From Datura wrightii (Eukaryota > Streptophyta > Magnoliopsida > Solanales > Solanaceae): DNA of 64,000 bases. Positions 36,270-47,187 of the stretch are shown here, piece by piece. The notes under the pieces are model-generated. The model worked only from the letters and a program-made list of their open reading frames with translations, made no database searches and was not told the origin of the DNA. The stretch's first letter is position 1; every line of letters starts with the position of its first letter. The stretch covers positions 37,139,501 to 37,203,500 of the forward strand of contig JASDFA010000010.1 of NCBI GenBank assembly GCA_035772735.1. The letters are read 5' to 3'. The position numbers were made by a program, and so were the translations under genes.

Positions 36270-38055
36270 ATGCCCGACACTAGAAGCCAAGGAAATCCCT
36301 TGATTCCAATTTATCACGAACTTGAGCTAACATTAAGGAACCTGAGAAGAATGGCCAACATACAAGAACAAGAAATCATGGACCAAGCCACTACAAGGAT
36401 GTTGTCGGAAGAGCAAGCTCGGGCTAGAGACCGTGAGGTTAGCCAGAGTTGCTGAAGAGCAGCGTCTAGCTGTAGAAGTTGAATGAGCTAGATGACCCAG
36501 AGGTCTAGAACACCAGCGACACCGATATTTTGATGAGGAAGATGATGCAGACATAGATGAAGTTGGTGCCACTGGAGCGATAGTCCCTCCTCCTATGCCT
36601 ACTAGGGCAAAGTTTGATATTACAAGTGCAATGATCCAACTACTGAATATGAAAGGAATATTTGCAGATCATGCATCTGATGACGCCCACACTCACTTAA
36701 TGAATTTCGTGCATATACGCAAGTCATACAAGCAGCCAGGGGTCAACCAGGACAAAATCATAGTAAGTTTATTTCCATTCTCTCTTGGGAGTGAGGTGAC
36801 GATGTGGTTGGCTGAGCTGCCAAATGATTCCATCACTACTTGCGGAGAGCTCAAGAGAGCTTTTCTTGAAAGGTTCTTCCCACCATCAAGGGTGTTGCAT
36901 CTAAAGGATGAAATATATAACTTCAGGAAGCTAAATTCTGAGGCACTCCATGAGACCTGGCTGCGGTTCAACAAAAAGCTCAAAGGGGTGCCAAACCACA
37001 AGATTCCGGATGATACATTATTAGAAATCTTTCACTGGTCCCTGAATGCAAACACCAAGGCGGTTGTTGATACCGTCTTAGGAGGAACCTTTATGAGTCA
37101 TACTTATGTAGAGGTTGCGGAGCTACTGGACAGGATCACCAAAACCAACCGAGCTTGGCACACTAGAGAGTCGGAGGTTCCGGCTGGTTCTTATATGGCT
37201 GGTATGTCTACCGAACGGCGGAGAAGAGATGAGGAGCGTGACCAGGACATTTCAGAGATAAAGACCACCATGGGATTTCTTGCCAAGCAGTTAATAGGAG
37301 TTGGAGCAGAAAATGTGAACGCTGTAGGGTCTCAGGGCAAGGCCCCAAGAAATGATGGTTGCGAGTCTGAGTCCGAAGAAGAGGTCAATTACTTGAATGA
37401 TCAGAGGATGGGTTTTCGGACCAACACCCAAGGGTCTAACCAAGACTCTTGGCGTCAAGGTCAAGGGTATCAAGGTCGAAACTTCTACAAGGATAATAAT
37501 TTCAACCAGGGCCAATACCGAGACAACGGGGACTGGAAGAAGCGAGTGGAGTTTAAAAATTATAGGAGCGATCTGTATGTTCCTCCACGAAACCAAGAGC
37601 CAGAGTCGAGCGGTTCAAGGGTCGAAGATATGCTTTCCAAAGTGCTCAAGAAGATGGAGGAAACAGACAACCACTTTAAGGAGCTCCGCGCTGATATTTC
37701 TGGCTTAAATCAAAAGGTGGAGTCACATGTCGTGGCAAACCGAAAAATTGAGCAGCAGATGAGTCAGATGTCTGTTGTAGTGAATCAAAGGCAAAAAGGC
37801 ACTCTTCCTAGCAATACAATTCAAATAAAAAAAAGTGACAATCATTGCATGGCGGTCACTACTAAGAGTGGGAAGGCCACAGTTGATCCACCGAAGCCAA
37901 TTGTAGTTAAAGAGTCAGAAAGGCCCGTGTTGATAAATGATGATGATGTAGCGGATTTTAACAACCCAACTTTGGTTGGGGACTTCGATGTGAAAACTGC
38001 TCCAAGTAGTGCAAAGGAACAAGGAGATGCCCATGGGAAGAAGAAGGAGGCATAG
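36270..38055 (+). pseudogene. gag: Gag of element X (486 codons still open)
   Basis: The start at 36270 (MPDTRSQGN) is in a frame that fails near 36454. A shift and two stops (about 36484-36500) precede the long frame 36595-38055. That frame holds the Retrotrans_gag core at residues ~25-190 (LFPFSLGSEVTMWLAELP, LKRAFLERFFPPSR, GVPNHKIPDD). A glycine/asparagine/glutamine-rich stretch follows (about 270-320), then a coiled-coil-like segment (RVEDMLSKVLKKMEE, about 343-400) and GTLPSNT. No CCHC knuckle is present, which is unusual for gag. It is the longest intact reading frame in the window, but it lacks its own N-terminus. Confidence 0.85.
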
Positions 38056-38787
38056 CAAAAACTTACAACAAACCCTAGATCTCCTTCTCCTTACCCCCAG
38101 TGCTTGAAGAATAAAGCTGAGGATGGAAAATATCAAAAGTTTATCTCTATGCTCAAGCAGTTGTCGGTGAATATCCCATTGGTGGAGGCACTTTACCAAA
38201 TGCCTGGATATGCCAAATTTATGAAGGATCTCGTCACCAGAAAAAGAACTATAAGTTTGAAACCTGTTGATAATCTGCACCACTGCAGTGCCATCACTAC
38301 CAGGGTCCTAGCATAGAAGAAGGAAGACCCAGGTGTGTTTACTATACCTTGCACCATTGGGGAGGTTGAGTTTGCAAGGGCTCTTTGTGACTTGGGAGCT
38401 AGCATAAATCTGATGACGCTATAAGTATTTTAAAAGTTAGGCTTTGGAATCCCCACACCGACTTTGATGCGGCTATTGATGGCAGGCCGAATAGTTAAAA
38501 AGCCTATGGGGTTTTTGTTTGATGTGCTAGTCAAAGTGGACAAATTCATATTCCTAGCAGACTTCGTGATTCTGAACTGTGAAGTCGATTCAGAGGTCCC
38601 TATGATTTTGGGATGACCATTCATTGCAACAGGAAGGACCCTAGTTGATGTGGAAGCTGGGCAACTGAAATTTCAGCTGAACAAAGAAGAGGTTACCTTC
38701 AACATTAGCCGAACTATGAAACAGCCCAAGGAATTCAGCTTAATTTCAGCATTGGAGGATGGAGAAGAGTCTCTTGACAAATTCTGA
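38056..38787 (+). pseudogene. pol: Aspartic protease region of X
   Basis: Continues the gag frame after the TAG at 38053-38055. It has RSPSPYPQCLKNK, FISMLKQLSVNIPLVEAL, MPGYAKFMKDLVTRK, the active-site block ARALCDLGASINLM (D-L-G-A intact, about 38386-38412), FVILNCEVDSEVPMILG and GRTLVDVEAGQ. Stops occur at about 38314, 38421, 38430 and 38614, and the frame ends at 38787 (EESLDKF). RT should follow in an autonomous element but does not. Confidence 0.85.
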
Positions 38788-38803
38788 GTAGTCAAATGTT
38801 GTG

Positions 38804-38935
38804 TCATGCCGTGATGTTAAATTAGGTGCTGCATGGGAGGCAACCTATGAAGGTGTTCTGCTGAAGTCTGAGTAGCCAAAACACCCACGTCATGCCATGA
38901 CGATAAATCAAGCGCTTCTTGGGAGGCAACCCAAG
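38804..38935 (+). other. Duplicated pair of stem-loops after the X coding region
   Basis: Two copies of a two-hairpin motif. Copy 1: TCATGCCGTGA (38804-38814), then CATGGG-AGGCAA-CCTATG (38832-38849). Copy 2: GTCAT-GCC-ATGAC (38889-38901), then CTTGGG-AGGCAA-CCCAAG (38918-38935). The AGGCAA loop is constant. The stem changes between copies are one paired T-A to A-T swap and one G-C to G-T wobble. The same motif stands after the ORF of the Z units (52922 and 57633). Role unknown. Confidence 0.75.
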
Positions 38936-40172
38936 TTGTAAATGTAAGAAAAAGTTAACGTTAACGTTTGCTGATGGGTGCAGGTGAATAATATGTAAAA
39001 TTTGAAGTTGGAACCAAAAACCGGAACTTCAGTTCTGGTGCAGAACAATCACAGAATGAGTCGTAGTCTGTCTTGATGACTCATTTAGCCAATTTGTGAA
39101 GAGAACTGCAGAAAACAGGGGAACAACGGGTGAATTCACGAGTCGTTCCTCCAAGGAACTAATCGTTTAGTCCCCCTTCAGGTACACTGGATGAAAGTTT
39201 GAACTTAAAGAAAATGGGTGATGACGGCTCACTCAACGAATCGCTGGGAGACCAAACGAGTTGTTAAGTGATCCATCCTAAAGCTACCACAGGCCAAGGA
39301 CCATGACTCAGGCAACGACTCGTTGGGTGACACCACGAGTCGTTACTTTAGTCATTAGGTCCCAGGTAGGTTAACTTAACCCGACCCACGACTGAAATTG
39401 GGACAAGTGTTAAAATTAAAATCAATGCCACCCGTTCCCATTTACATACTCCCCACAATTAAAGCTTCAAATTTTCCCTGTTCTCTACTTCTTCTTCTTC
39501 ACACTAACCCATCGAAAACACCATAGAAATCACTTTCATCATTGCACGCCCCATTCACTGAAGCACACTCACGATAAAGAAATTGCACTTCATATTTAAC
39601 CAATCAAATTGTGAGTAGTCTTCCCCATGAAACTTCAAATATTGTTGCATTTAAAACAAAAAATGTTAGGATCCATGTTGATCTTCAAATTATTTCGATT
39701 AACAATGTGAATATTTGTGCCTCATTATGAACACAAACCCTAGGAAAATTGAAGTTCGATTGTATGTCACCTGGGTTGATTTTTAATTGAGTTTTTGTGT
39801 TTTTGGGATTGAAACTAAAAAGAAAAGGAAGCTGAAACGGAACTCTTGAGCACGAGCCACATCACGAGTCATTAGGTCACTAAACGACTTGTCATGTAGC
39901 TCATGCTGAGTGGGAAAATTAAACTACTGAGGCAGTGTACTTAACGAGTGACCTAACAACTCGTTGCCTCTAGTAACGACTCGTTGGGACCAAATCATTA
40001 AGTACACTGGACCTAATGGAAAATTGATCATCCTGGGGTAACGAGTGACTTCATGAATCATTGCTAGTGGAAACGACTCGTTTAGTCACCTGTCAGGACC
40101 ACTGGGCACCAGTTTATAAATGTTTTTCTATTTCATCTCCTTTGATGTACTAACATTGTTTCCACAAGTACA
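38936..40172 (+). other. X non-coding section: possible internal promoter, leader and intron
   Basis: There is no coding sequence. Two blocks rich in CGACTCGT/ACGAGTCGT words (39050-39360 and 39840-40110) resemble the U3 of the X LTR. Between them lies a pyrimidine-rich leader-like stretch ('cttcttcttcttcacac', 39485-39505). A donor-like GTGAGT at 39611 and an acceptor-like 'tttccacaag' ending at 40168 would remove a 558-bp intron and place the ATG of the second ORF five bases into the exon. The promoter and splicing are inferences from sequence only. Confidence 0.45.
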
Positions 40173-41932
40173 ATGGCTCCACGAGGTACACCAAAGAAGG
40201 GTCAAACCAAAAAGCAGGTACCTGAGCACAATCAACCATCATACCGAAGGCTACGAGATGATCCATCCTCCTATGAAGAGTCGAGTGGCTCTGAAGAGGA
40301 ATATGAGGTATCTAAGGAGCACTTGGTGAGGAGGACCACTAGGTCTAGGGCTTAACAAGTTTCAAATCCGATAGCCCTGGTCGATAATCCCACTCCACTA
40401 GCAAGAGATCCGCCTAGCTACACTAATGAAAGTGCTAGGGCAGCTGCTGCACTTGTTCCTGAGGCTCCCACAGCTGGGCACAATACAGAAAGAGTTGATG
40501 AATCGCATGCCCAGCGAGGGGACTCTGACGGAGCTTACTAAGACATTGGGTACATCAAATGAGCAACCGAGAAATGTGAGAAGATGGTGTGTCCATGGCA
40601 TGCAGGCTATATACAATCGAGATATCACTCCCAATGACAAAGGAAATCCAAAGCGGAGCATTTATGAGGAGCCAAGGCTGATCACCACCGGGTTGAAAGA
40701 CCTTCCTGAGCTATAAGCTTTCTTTGATAAATACAAGTTCAGGTGGTTGACCGAGCCATCAGGTAGCTACAACCCATGCCTAGTCTGAGAGTTTTATGCA
40801 GCATATGCAGCCACATTGCAGTAGTTGGCATTAGGAGGTCAGGATTGGAAGAAGCGGCCTGCCTTGAATTAAGTGTTATTGCATGAGACTTCAGTTGATA
40901 TATCTGAGGAGACGATTTCTAGGATGTTGTATGGGTAAGATTATCGAGCTCTGATAAACACGGAATAGTTTAATCACAGGCTATCTAAGCTGATGAAAGT
41001 CAAAACAACGAAGTTGAATAGCATGGAGCGGATACAGTAGTGCACTTAGCTTTCCTGAATCATTACTACTAAGGGTCTGCTAGTTGAATGGTTGCATGGT
41101 ATAGAGTCGCAGATAAAGAGGGCCACATTGAACTTTCAAGAAAAATTTTGGTGGTCACTGGTGAGGCACAGGCTGGTACCAACAAGTAATGAAAATATAC
41201 TCTCACCCGAAAAAACAGCACTGGTAGCCAGCAAAAATGGAGGGGTATGCAATCAACTTCCCGTGATTCATTATTGAGGAGATTCAAGAGCGGAATATAA
41301 AGGATGGTACGATGATTCCCTTCCCCTACTTGATTGATAGTCTTTATCAGGAGTCTCGAGTGCCAGAATTTCCATTAGTTGACCAGAGAGTGGTGGTTTA
41401 GAAGATTACCGATATCGGGCTGATTAGAGATGACACAAACCTGGTATCGAGGGTGAGGACTCGGACATCTGCATCCGCTGGAGCGACCATAATAGCATAG
41501 GCATTTGGCAGCAGAATGCAGACTGATACAACATAGTTCACCGAGTTATCAGCCGAGCCTACTGAGGGCAGAGAGATAGGTAGCCTGGCTGAGGCTACAG
41601 ATGCAGCGGACACCTCCACACCTGCTGATGTTCCTGAATCATCATCTATGGAAGTAGCATCCATACCATCAGTTGCACCTCCATGATCCACCACAGCCGG
41701 CCTAGTCATGGTTTCACAAGAATTTTTAGTTGATATTGCTAGGTGGCTAGCTAAAGCAGAGAAGCAACAGGCACACACGACTTTACAGGTCAAAGTCTTG
41801 ATGGAGCAGGTTAAGCTGTGGGTGTCAAAGGAGTTGGAGACATTGTCCAGTTCAGTACATGGGAGATTGAATGCTTTTGAGAGAAGGATGGATGAGCGCC
41901 TTGCACAGTTACAGGAGACGGAGTTATGTTGA
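40173..41932 (+). pseudogene. Second ORF of X: 'putative plant transposon protein' type, broken
   Basis: ATG at 40173 (MAPRGTPKKGQTKKQ) begins a basic, serine/glutamate-rich N-terminus that stops at 40353. The frame continues with one stop and then shifts near 40480 into the frame open at 40426-40716 (WCVHGMQAIYNRDITP). Recognisable core blocks follow with interrupting stops: RWLTEPSGSYNP, EFYAAYAATL, SVDISEETISRMLYG, LSKLMKVKTTKLNSMERIQ, IKRATLNFQ.KFWWSLVRHRLVPTSN (about 41110-41190). The C-terminus (41708-41932) has AQQFLV-like SQEFLVDIARWLAKAE and a predicted coiled coil ending MDERLAQLQ. The family occurs in plant Athila/Tat-like elements in an env-like position, and its function is unknown. 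Confidence 0.75.
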
Positions 41933-41984
41933 TGGTATGCATAGTTGGGAGCGCTATGATCTGAGGTGCGGGACTTGGCCGCAC

Positions 41985-42387
41985 GACAAGTCTCACCATG
42001 ACTCTTTGTTCCTTCCAACGAGTCATGTTCTCAACCCGTAACCTATTCTGGAAATTATTAACCTCTAATAATGACCACAACCAATGGCCCATGGCTTCTC
42101 CTAACAAGTCGTTGGGTCTCCCGTTGTTTACACTGTCACGCAGCATGACCCTAACCATAACTAAAAAGGACAGCCCGTTGTATCCCACAACAGGACATCA
42201 TACCTCTCGTTGTCTCCACTGCCACCATCCTTTCCCCAACCAATGACAACATACAACGACTCGTGGTTTGATGCCACGAGTCGTTCTGTGGTCTGTCCTG
42301 TGATTTGTCCTGTGATATTTTGTCAGTTTTCTACACTTTTCAAATTAATCTCCCATGTCTATTCTTAGACCTTCCTGGGGTATTACA
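41985..42387 (-). repeat. Chromovirus LTR U3 piece, probably the end of D's LTR
   Basis: Reads to CCTGGGGTATTACA at 42387, the reversed start of a chromovirus LTR. It contains 'caacgactcgtggtttgatgccacgagtcgtt' (about 42256-42287). Together with 33196-35285 it would give one LTR of about 2.5 kb, split by X. That join is inferred. The junction to X (41950-41990) is not sharp. Confidence 0.65.
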
Positions 42388-42623
42388 GAAAGGAACTCTC
42401 ATTCATAGCCTACATACCTGGGTAAATCTGATTTACACTTCCTCTTGAAAGTCCAAAGGAAATTGGAGAGAAATGCAAGCTTGATCTCTAAGGAAGAACT
42501 CTAATTTGCATGCATAGAATGGTACGGCTTAGGATATGTTTAACACTCTTAAAACCCTTTTTTCTAAGCTTAAAACAACGTAGTTTAGGACCTAAGAGCT
42601 TAAGAATTACCTAAATATCCTTA

Positions 42624-44184
42624 TGATGTGCCATGATTTTATGGCACTTTCTACACTTAAAACCAAGAAATTGTGCACATTCCAGGTATGTTTAAATGGG
42701 TATAAGATATTTTGTGCTTAATGTGCAGGAAAACAGGTTCGGAAGTGAATTTGAACAAATTAATGCTGAAAAAAACTGAATGGTGACTGCCAGGAACTTA
42801 ATGAGTCGTTGGCAGGAGGCACGACTCATCACTTGAGTCATTGGCAAGAAGATGGATTTTTGAAAAAGTAAAATAGTGTACTTGACGAGTTGAAGGAACG
42901 ACTCGTTACACCTGGCAACGAGTCGTGAGGTCAATCATGGGGATTCAAAGAGAAAATCTCAACCAAGTGGTCAGTGAAGTTGACGAGATACATCATGAGT
43001 CGTCACATGAAGGAACAACTCGTTGGCAAGCCACTGGAACCATCCGTGAAGTGCACTGGAATTTCATAGGAATTAGACCACGAGAGACCTAATGACTCGT
43101 GCTTAGGCACGACGAGTCGTTAGGTGACCGGTTTCCAAGATTGGGTATGTTGCTGAGGACGACTGCTTTAAGCAAGGAACGACTCGTCGGAAGGCCTAAC
43201 GACCCGTCACCTAGCTTGTTTCCATTGCCGAGCTCATTTCCAGTTTTATTTAGGAAAAGGATTTCTTGGAACTATAAATAACCAATTTAAGTTTATTTTT
43301 AGTAGACGATTAGAGAGAGTATCTAGAACGATTTTTGAGATTATTCTTGAGAGAAATTTTCTCACTATTGTTATTGATTCAAGAAATGAAAGCAACATTG
43401 GAATTTTATTCACGTGGTTTTTATTCTACAATAATTTGTAAGTTGCAGTTGTGATTTATTTAATATTTTGTGATTGTGATAACACAAACATGAGAAGCTA
43501 AACCCATACACTAGGTTTGCGGGAACCAAGATGAATTAATAAATATAGGTAAAAATACTTAGTGATTCTTGAATGGGGTTTTATGCATGTATTATTTTTC
43601 CCTTCGTTTTGATTTATTCTTGAAGGTTGCAAATGTTAGGACTTGCCTTATTCTTACTTACTGGATCAAGGAGGTAAAGAATGGGAAAAGGGATTAACAA
43701 CAAAGATTTGAGGCTATCAACCCTCATCTAATAGCTTGAAATTGTCCGGGGATAGCTAATCTGATATTAAGGGTAAGGGTCAACTAAAGTAAACCCATAT
43801 ACGGACCAAGTTGCGTGTTGAAAATCATATAGATAGGGGCTCAACCATTTAGGTGATCCTAACTTACCAATATTGCTTGTTAAACACCAAAACAGATCAC
43901 TAGTGTATAAGCCTAGTGGTTATGAAATCTCGGGGAACACAATCCTAGTCAAATCGTTAATCGAATACAACCCAAAATTGATTTCAATATTTAGAAATTT
44001 TACATTGTCTATTATTCTATATTTTTCCCCTTTTGGAAATAAGTAAATCAATAGTAACAGTTATTCGCATTAACCTAAGTTCTTAACATATTCCCTATGG
44101 GATCGACCTCAACCTTTGTTGGGTTCTATATTTGACAATAGACCGCTTATATCTCAATTGTGAGGTGTAATTTGGGCGACATCA
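42624..44184 (+). repeat. Solo X LTR with perfect target duplication
   Basis: TGATGTGCCATGA...GGGCGACATCA, 1,561 bp, flanked on both sides by CCTTA (42619-42623 and 44185-44189). There is no primer site or coding sequence after it, so it is a solo LTR left by LTR-LTR recombination. It gives the full-length reference for the X LTR. U3 (42780-43210) is packed with ACGACTCGT/ACGAGTCGT words. Confidence 0.95.
43273..43280 (+). promoter_or_regulatory. LTR TATA box (X)
   Basis: TATAAATA about 650 bp into the solo X LTR, immediately after the U3 repeat block. The inverted X LTR at the window end has the same box at 63949-63956. Confidence 0.7.
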
Positions 44185-44802
44185 CCTTAACAAAAAGTCT
44201 GGAAATTCTTCACTGCCAGTGACAATGATTGATACCCTGGGTCGTCCTTCAATACCATGACTCGTGGTATCCATCCGTTACTTCCTCCATAAATTCTTAA
44301 CTTCTGAGGTCCTAATACCACCACTTGACAGAACAGGTCACTAAAGCAAGCAATGAACCGTTACTACCTCCCGTTGCTGCCTCTGATGGAACCTTCACTG
44401 GACTTCCCACGAGTCACACCATGAATCGTACCTTCATCCAATGAGTCATGGGTTCCATCCATTATCTTGATTGGGGAATTTTCCTGCTCCTACCCACGAG
44501 CACATACCATGACTTGTTGTTTCTCATGAAGAGTCATACTACGACTCATACCATCCAATTTTGGTACCCTAGTGACAACCAACAACCCTAACCTATGACT
44601 TGTACATCGATCAATGGGTCGTACCATGGACCTGTTAACTTTGAGTCTACTTCTACAGAACCTGACCACGAGTGTCTTCTATGGGCCGTTAGACCCTCCG
44701 ATGAATCGTACCACGAGTTATTCTGAGAAAAATCTCAGATTTTTCTGATGCTTCTCATTTCAAATTCCTAAGTCTAGTCTTAGGCACTTTTGGGGTATTA
44801 CA

Positions 44803-45101
44803 GGTAAGGTCGTAGGAGACCATCTATATAGTTTCTTCGCTTGGAATTACTGTAGGGGTGCTACTAATTGATATGTTCCTAAGAAGTTATCCCTAACTTT
44901 CCACAGGCAGCTTACTACAATTCTTAGCCTGAAGGTAATGTTGTGACACTAATGCTCTAGTCCCCGAGACATCAACTTGGTCTGTCCAGATAACACATAG
45001 CTCCTGTGAGAAATTCATAGCCCTGTAAGTAGGTATATCTGGATTTAGCCTTTCGCAGCAAGATGTACGTGGGTGTCTGCAAGAGTAGCCTGGGGCGCTG
45101 G
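44803..45101 (-). repeat. G3 5' LTR, piece 2
   Basis: Follows the G3 3' LTR from about 8980 ('accatctatatagtt', 'atatgttcctaagaagt', 'ccacaggcagcttact') to about 9212 and then ends GCGCTGG, where the solo LTR F begins. It continues at 61472. Confidence 0.85.
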
Positions 45102-45771
45102 TGTCACGACCCGAACATAGGCTTGGATTGAGACACGGGACAATGAACCCTGAGAGACTCCAAGTCGACCCATGGCATGAACATACATCTAACTCAATCA
45201 TAAAAGCGGAAGATCAAAATGATAAACTTAGCGGATGTCTGAAATAAGCATAGCATAATAAATGCACATGAATCTGAAGTTGATTATTTCTCATGTTTAA
45301 AAAGCCTCTAAGTCTGATGAGTTTGTGGGACAGGCTCCCAACTAACTCACTAAAACTGAAAACTGAAAGTACATAAAGAAAAATAAATATGCATGGTCCT
45401 CGAAAGATGAGGACTCACCAATAGATGTGGGATGCTAACTCTAATAGGCTAGCTAAAGACGGGGCTGAGTCTGAGTGTCGGGGCTTGTATCATAAAACGA
45501 TACAACATAGAGTATACGATCAGTATGTGGAATGTACCGAGTATGCAAGGTAAGTAAAACCGCTTAAATAAGTAAAATCATTTAAAACATGCATAATATA
45601 ATAACATAAATAGAATAAGAATCTGATAGTAGGGCTTGCATGCTATCTTTCTGAAAACATGATCTCATCATAACAGAACATTACAACTGAATGATTGACC
45701 GAAAGCTGAAATCTATTAATCATAAGTAACGCTAAACATTGGGTCAAACCTTCTTTAGAACACATGTACAT

Positions 45772-45791
45772 ATATATATATATATATATAT
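45772..45791. repeat. (TA)n microsatellite in LTR F
   Basis: About ten TA units in an AT-rich part of the LTR. It is absent at the equivalent place in A, so it is a local expansion. Confidence 0.8.
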
Positions 45792-47187
45792 CATGAATGA
45801 TAGCCATGCATAATTGAAATCATGAGGAACAATGGGAGACTTGTAATATAACTGCCATACCACGATAGAAGTTACGTGGTCCCAACTATCACACTCGAGT
45901 GGGTAGATTCATCCAAGGACTTGCCAGGGCTAAGGAAAATACCATGATATCGATATCAAGCTCATGGGCCAATCGAGCAGGAGATAGCTTACAAAGGAGG
46001 TCCCAAAGTATATATATGAATCAACCTACGTTGCGCGTAGTTCTGAGGTGTAGGGTGATTGACCGTTAGCCTACTCAGTGCTAGACATTACTTTCCAAAA
46101 ACATGCACACGCTCTCCATCATTATTTTTAACGAAGCTCACCGTCATCTATTGATGAAGCTCAATAATCAAATACATCTCAAATCTAAAATTTTATTTAT
46201 ACGAGAAGCTTTAGCTTAAACCATACCCCAAGCTGAAAATAATTGAGAGTCTTCGCTCCAAAACAATGTCTTAAGCTCAATTTGGAAAATCATAAACTGC
46301 CCAATACATCAACATACTGGGACTTACTGAATTCATGTGGAAACATGACTATAAACATGGGTAACTTGAAAACATGCTTTTCATCAATAATATCTCAGCA
46401 TAATTGAACTTACATCATAAATCTCAACTTCTCATAAATCCTTCATGAATGGGCATCATAATTTGGAAAACTAGTAAACATGATTAGTAATTGAAAACAT
46501 GATAAAACTTTCCCATGAATCATAATTCATCAATTAAAACATACTCAGGTCATATCCATGACATTGACTAAGAGAATTCATGCATTAGGTTAAAACCCCA
46601 TAGAATCAACTCATAGATTTTCATGAATTAGAAAGAGATTGGGCATGGGTGTGGACGAAATCACCCATTCATAACCCTACATACCTGACTAAAGCTGATT
46701 CTTACACTTCTTTGATTGCCAAAGAGGAATTTGAGAAGAATCGGAAGGGCTTAAGCATGATCTCTTCACTATCTCCCTAACTTGCATGCATGGGTTTAGA
46801 ATAGGCTAGAATGACTTAACCCCTCTTAATACACCCTGAAAATGGCGTAAAATGACATAGTATAGGCTTTAGGATCATAGGAATTATGGAAAAGCCCTTA
46901 CTAAATTCGTAGGAAATAACTGACTGCCAGTCCCAACGAGGGACTAGACAACTCGTTACTCATGGCCATGAATCGTGGCATCAGTCATTGAGTACATTGC
47001 CTAAAAGTTCATCTGGGTTCATCAGGAGGGACCTCACGAGTCATTACTGGTGACCATGACGCGTGGTCACCACTCGTCACCTTCACTACTTGAGTTTTCA
47101 AATAGCTTCCGATATGCTAACTACGACCCCTCCTATGAATCGTGGTGACTGACCACAACTCGAGGGGACCTTTCATAGGGTACACTG

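Larger units (their letters stand above)
35285..41985 (+). mobile_element. Element X (Athila/Tat-like, non-autonomous), truncated at both ends
   Basis: Order: LTR 3' part (35285-36137), tRNA-Asp-type primer site, gag, protease, two structured motifs, a long non-coding section, and a second ORF of the plant transposon protein type. RT, RNase H and integrase are absent. Protease coding sequence runs straight into the post-pol motif near 38790. Neither the start of the 5' LTR nor any 3' LTR is present. It sits within what appears to be the LTR of D. Confidence 0.8.
42388..44802 (-). repeat. Element E LTR, truncated, interrupted by a solo X LTR
   Basis: Minus-strand LTR from 'gaaaggaactctcattcatag' (as at 24386) through 'aaatatcctta' (42623). 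It resumes at 44190 with 'acaaaaagtctgg' and runs to TTTTGGGGTATTACA at 44802. Removing the X LTR gives a stretch collinear with B at 24386-24830. Its 3' two-thirds are missing. Right end: its true terminus lies against G3 LTR sequence. Confidence 0.8.

Noticed and set aside
41398..42018. 206-codon minus-strand frame
   Set aside because: Antisense to the second ORF of X, which has recognisable sense-strand motifs. It also runs across an element junction.
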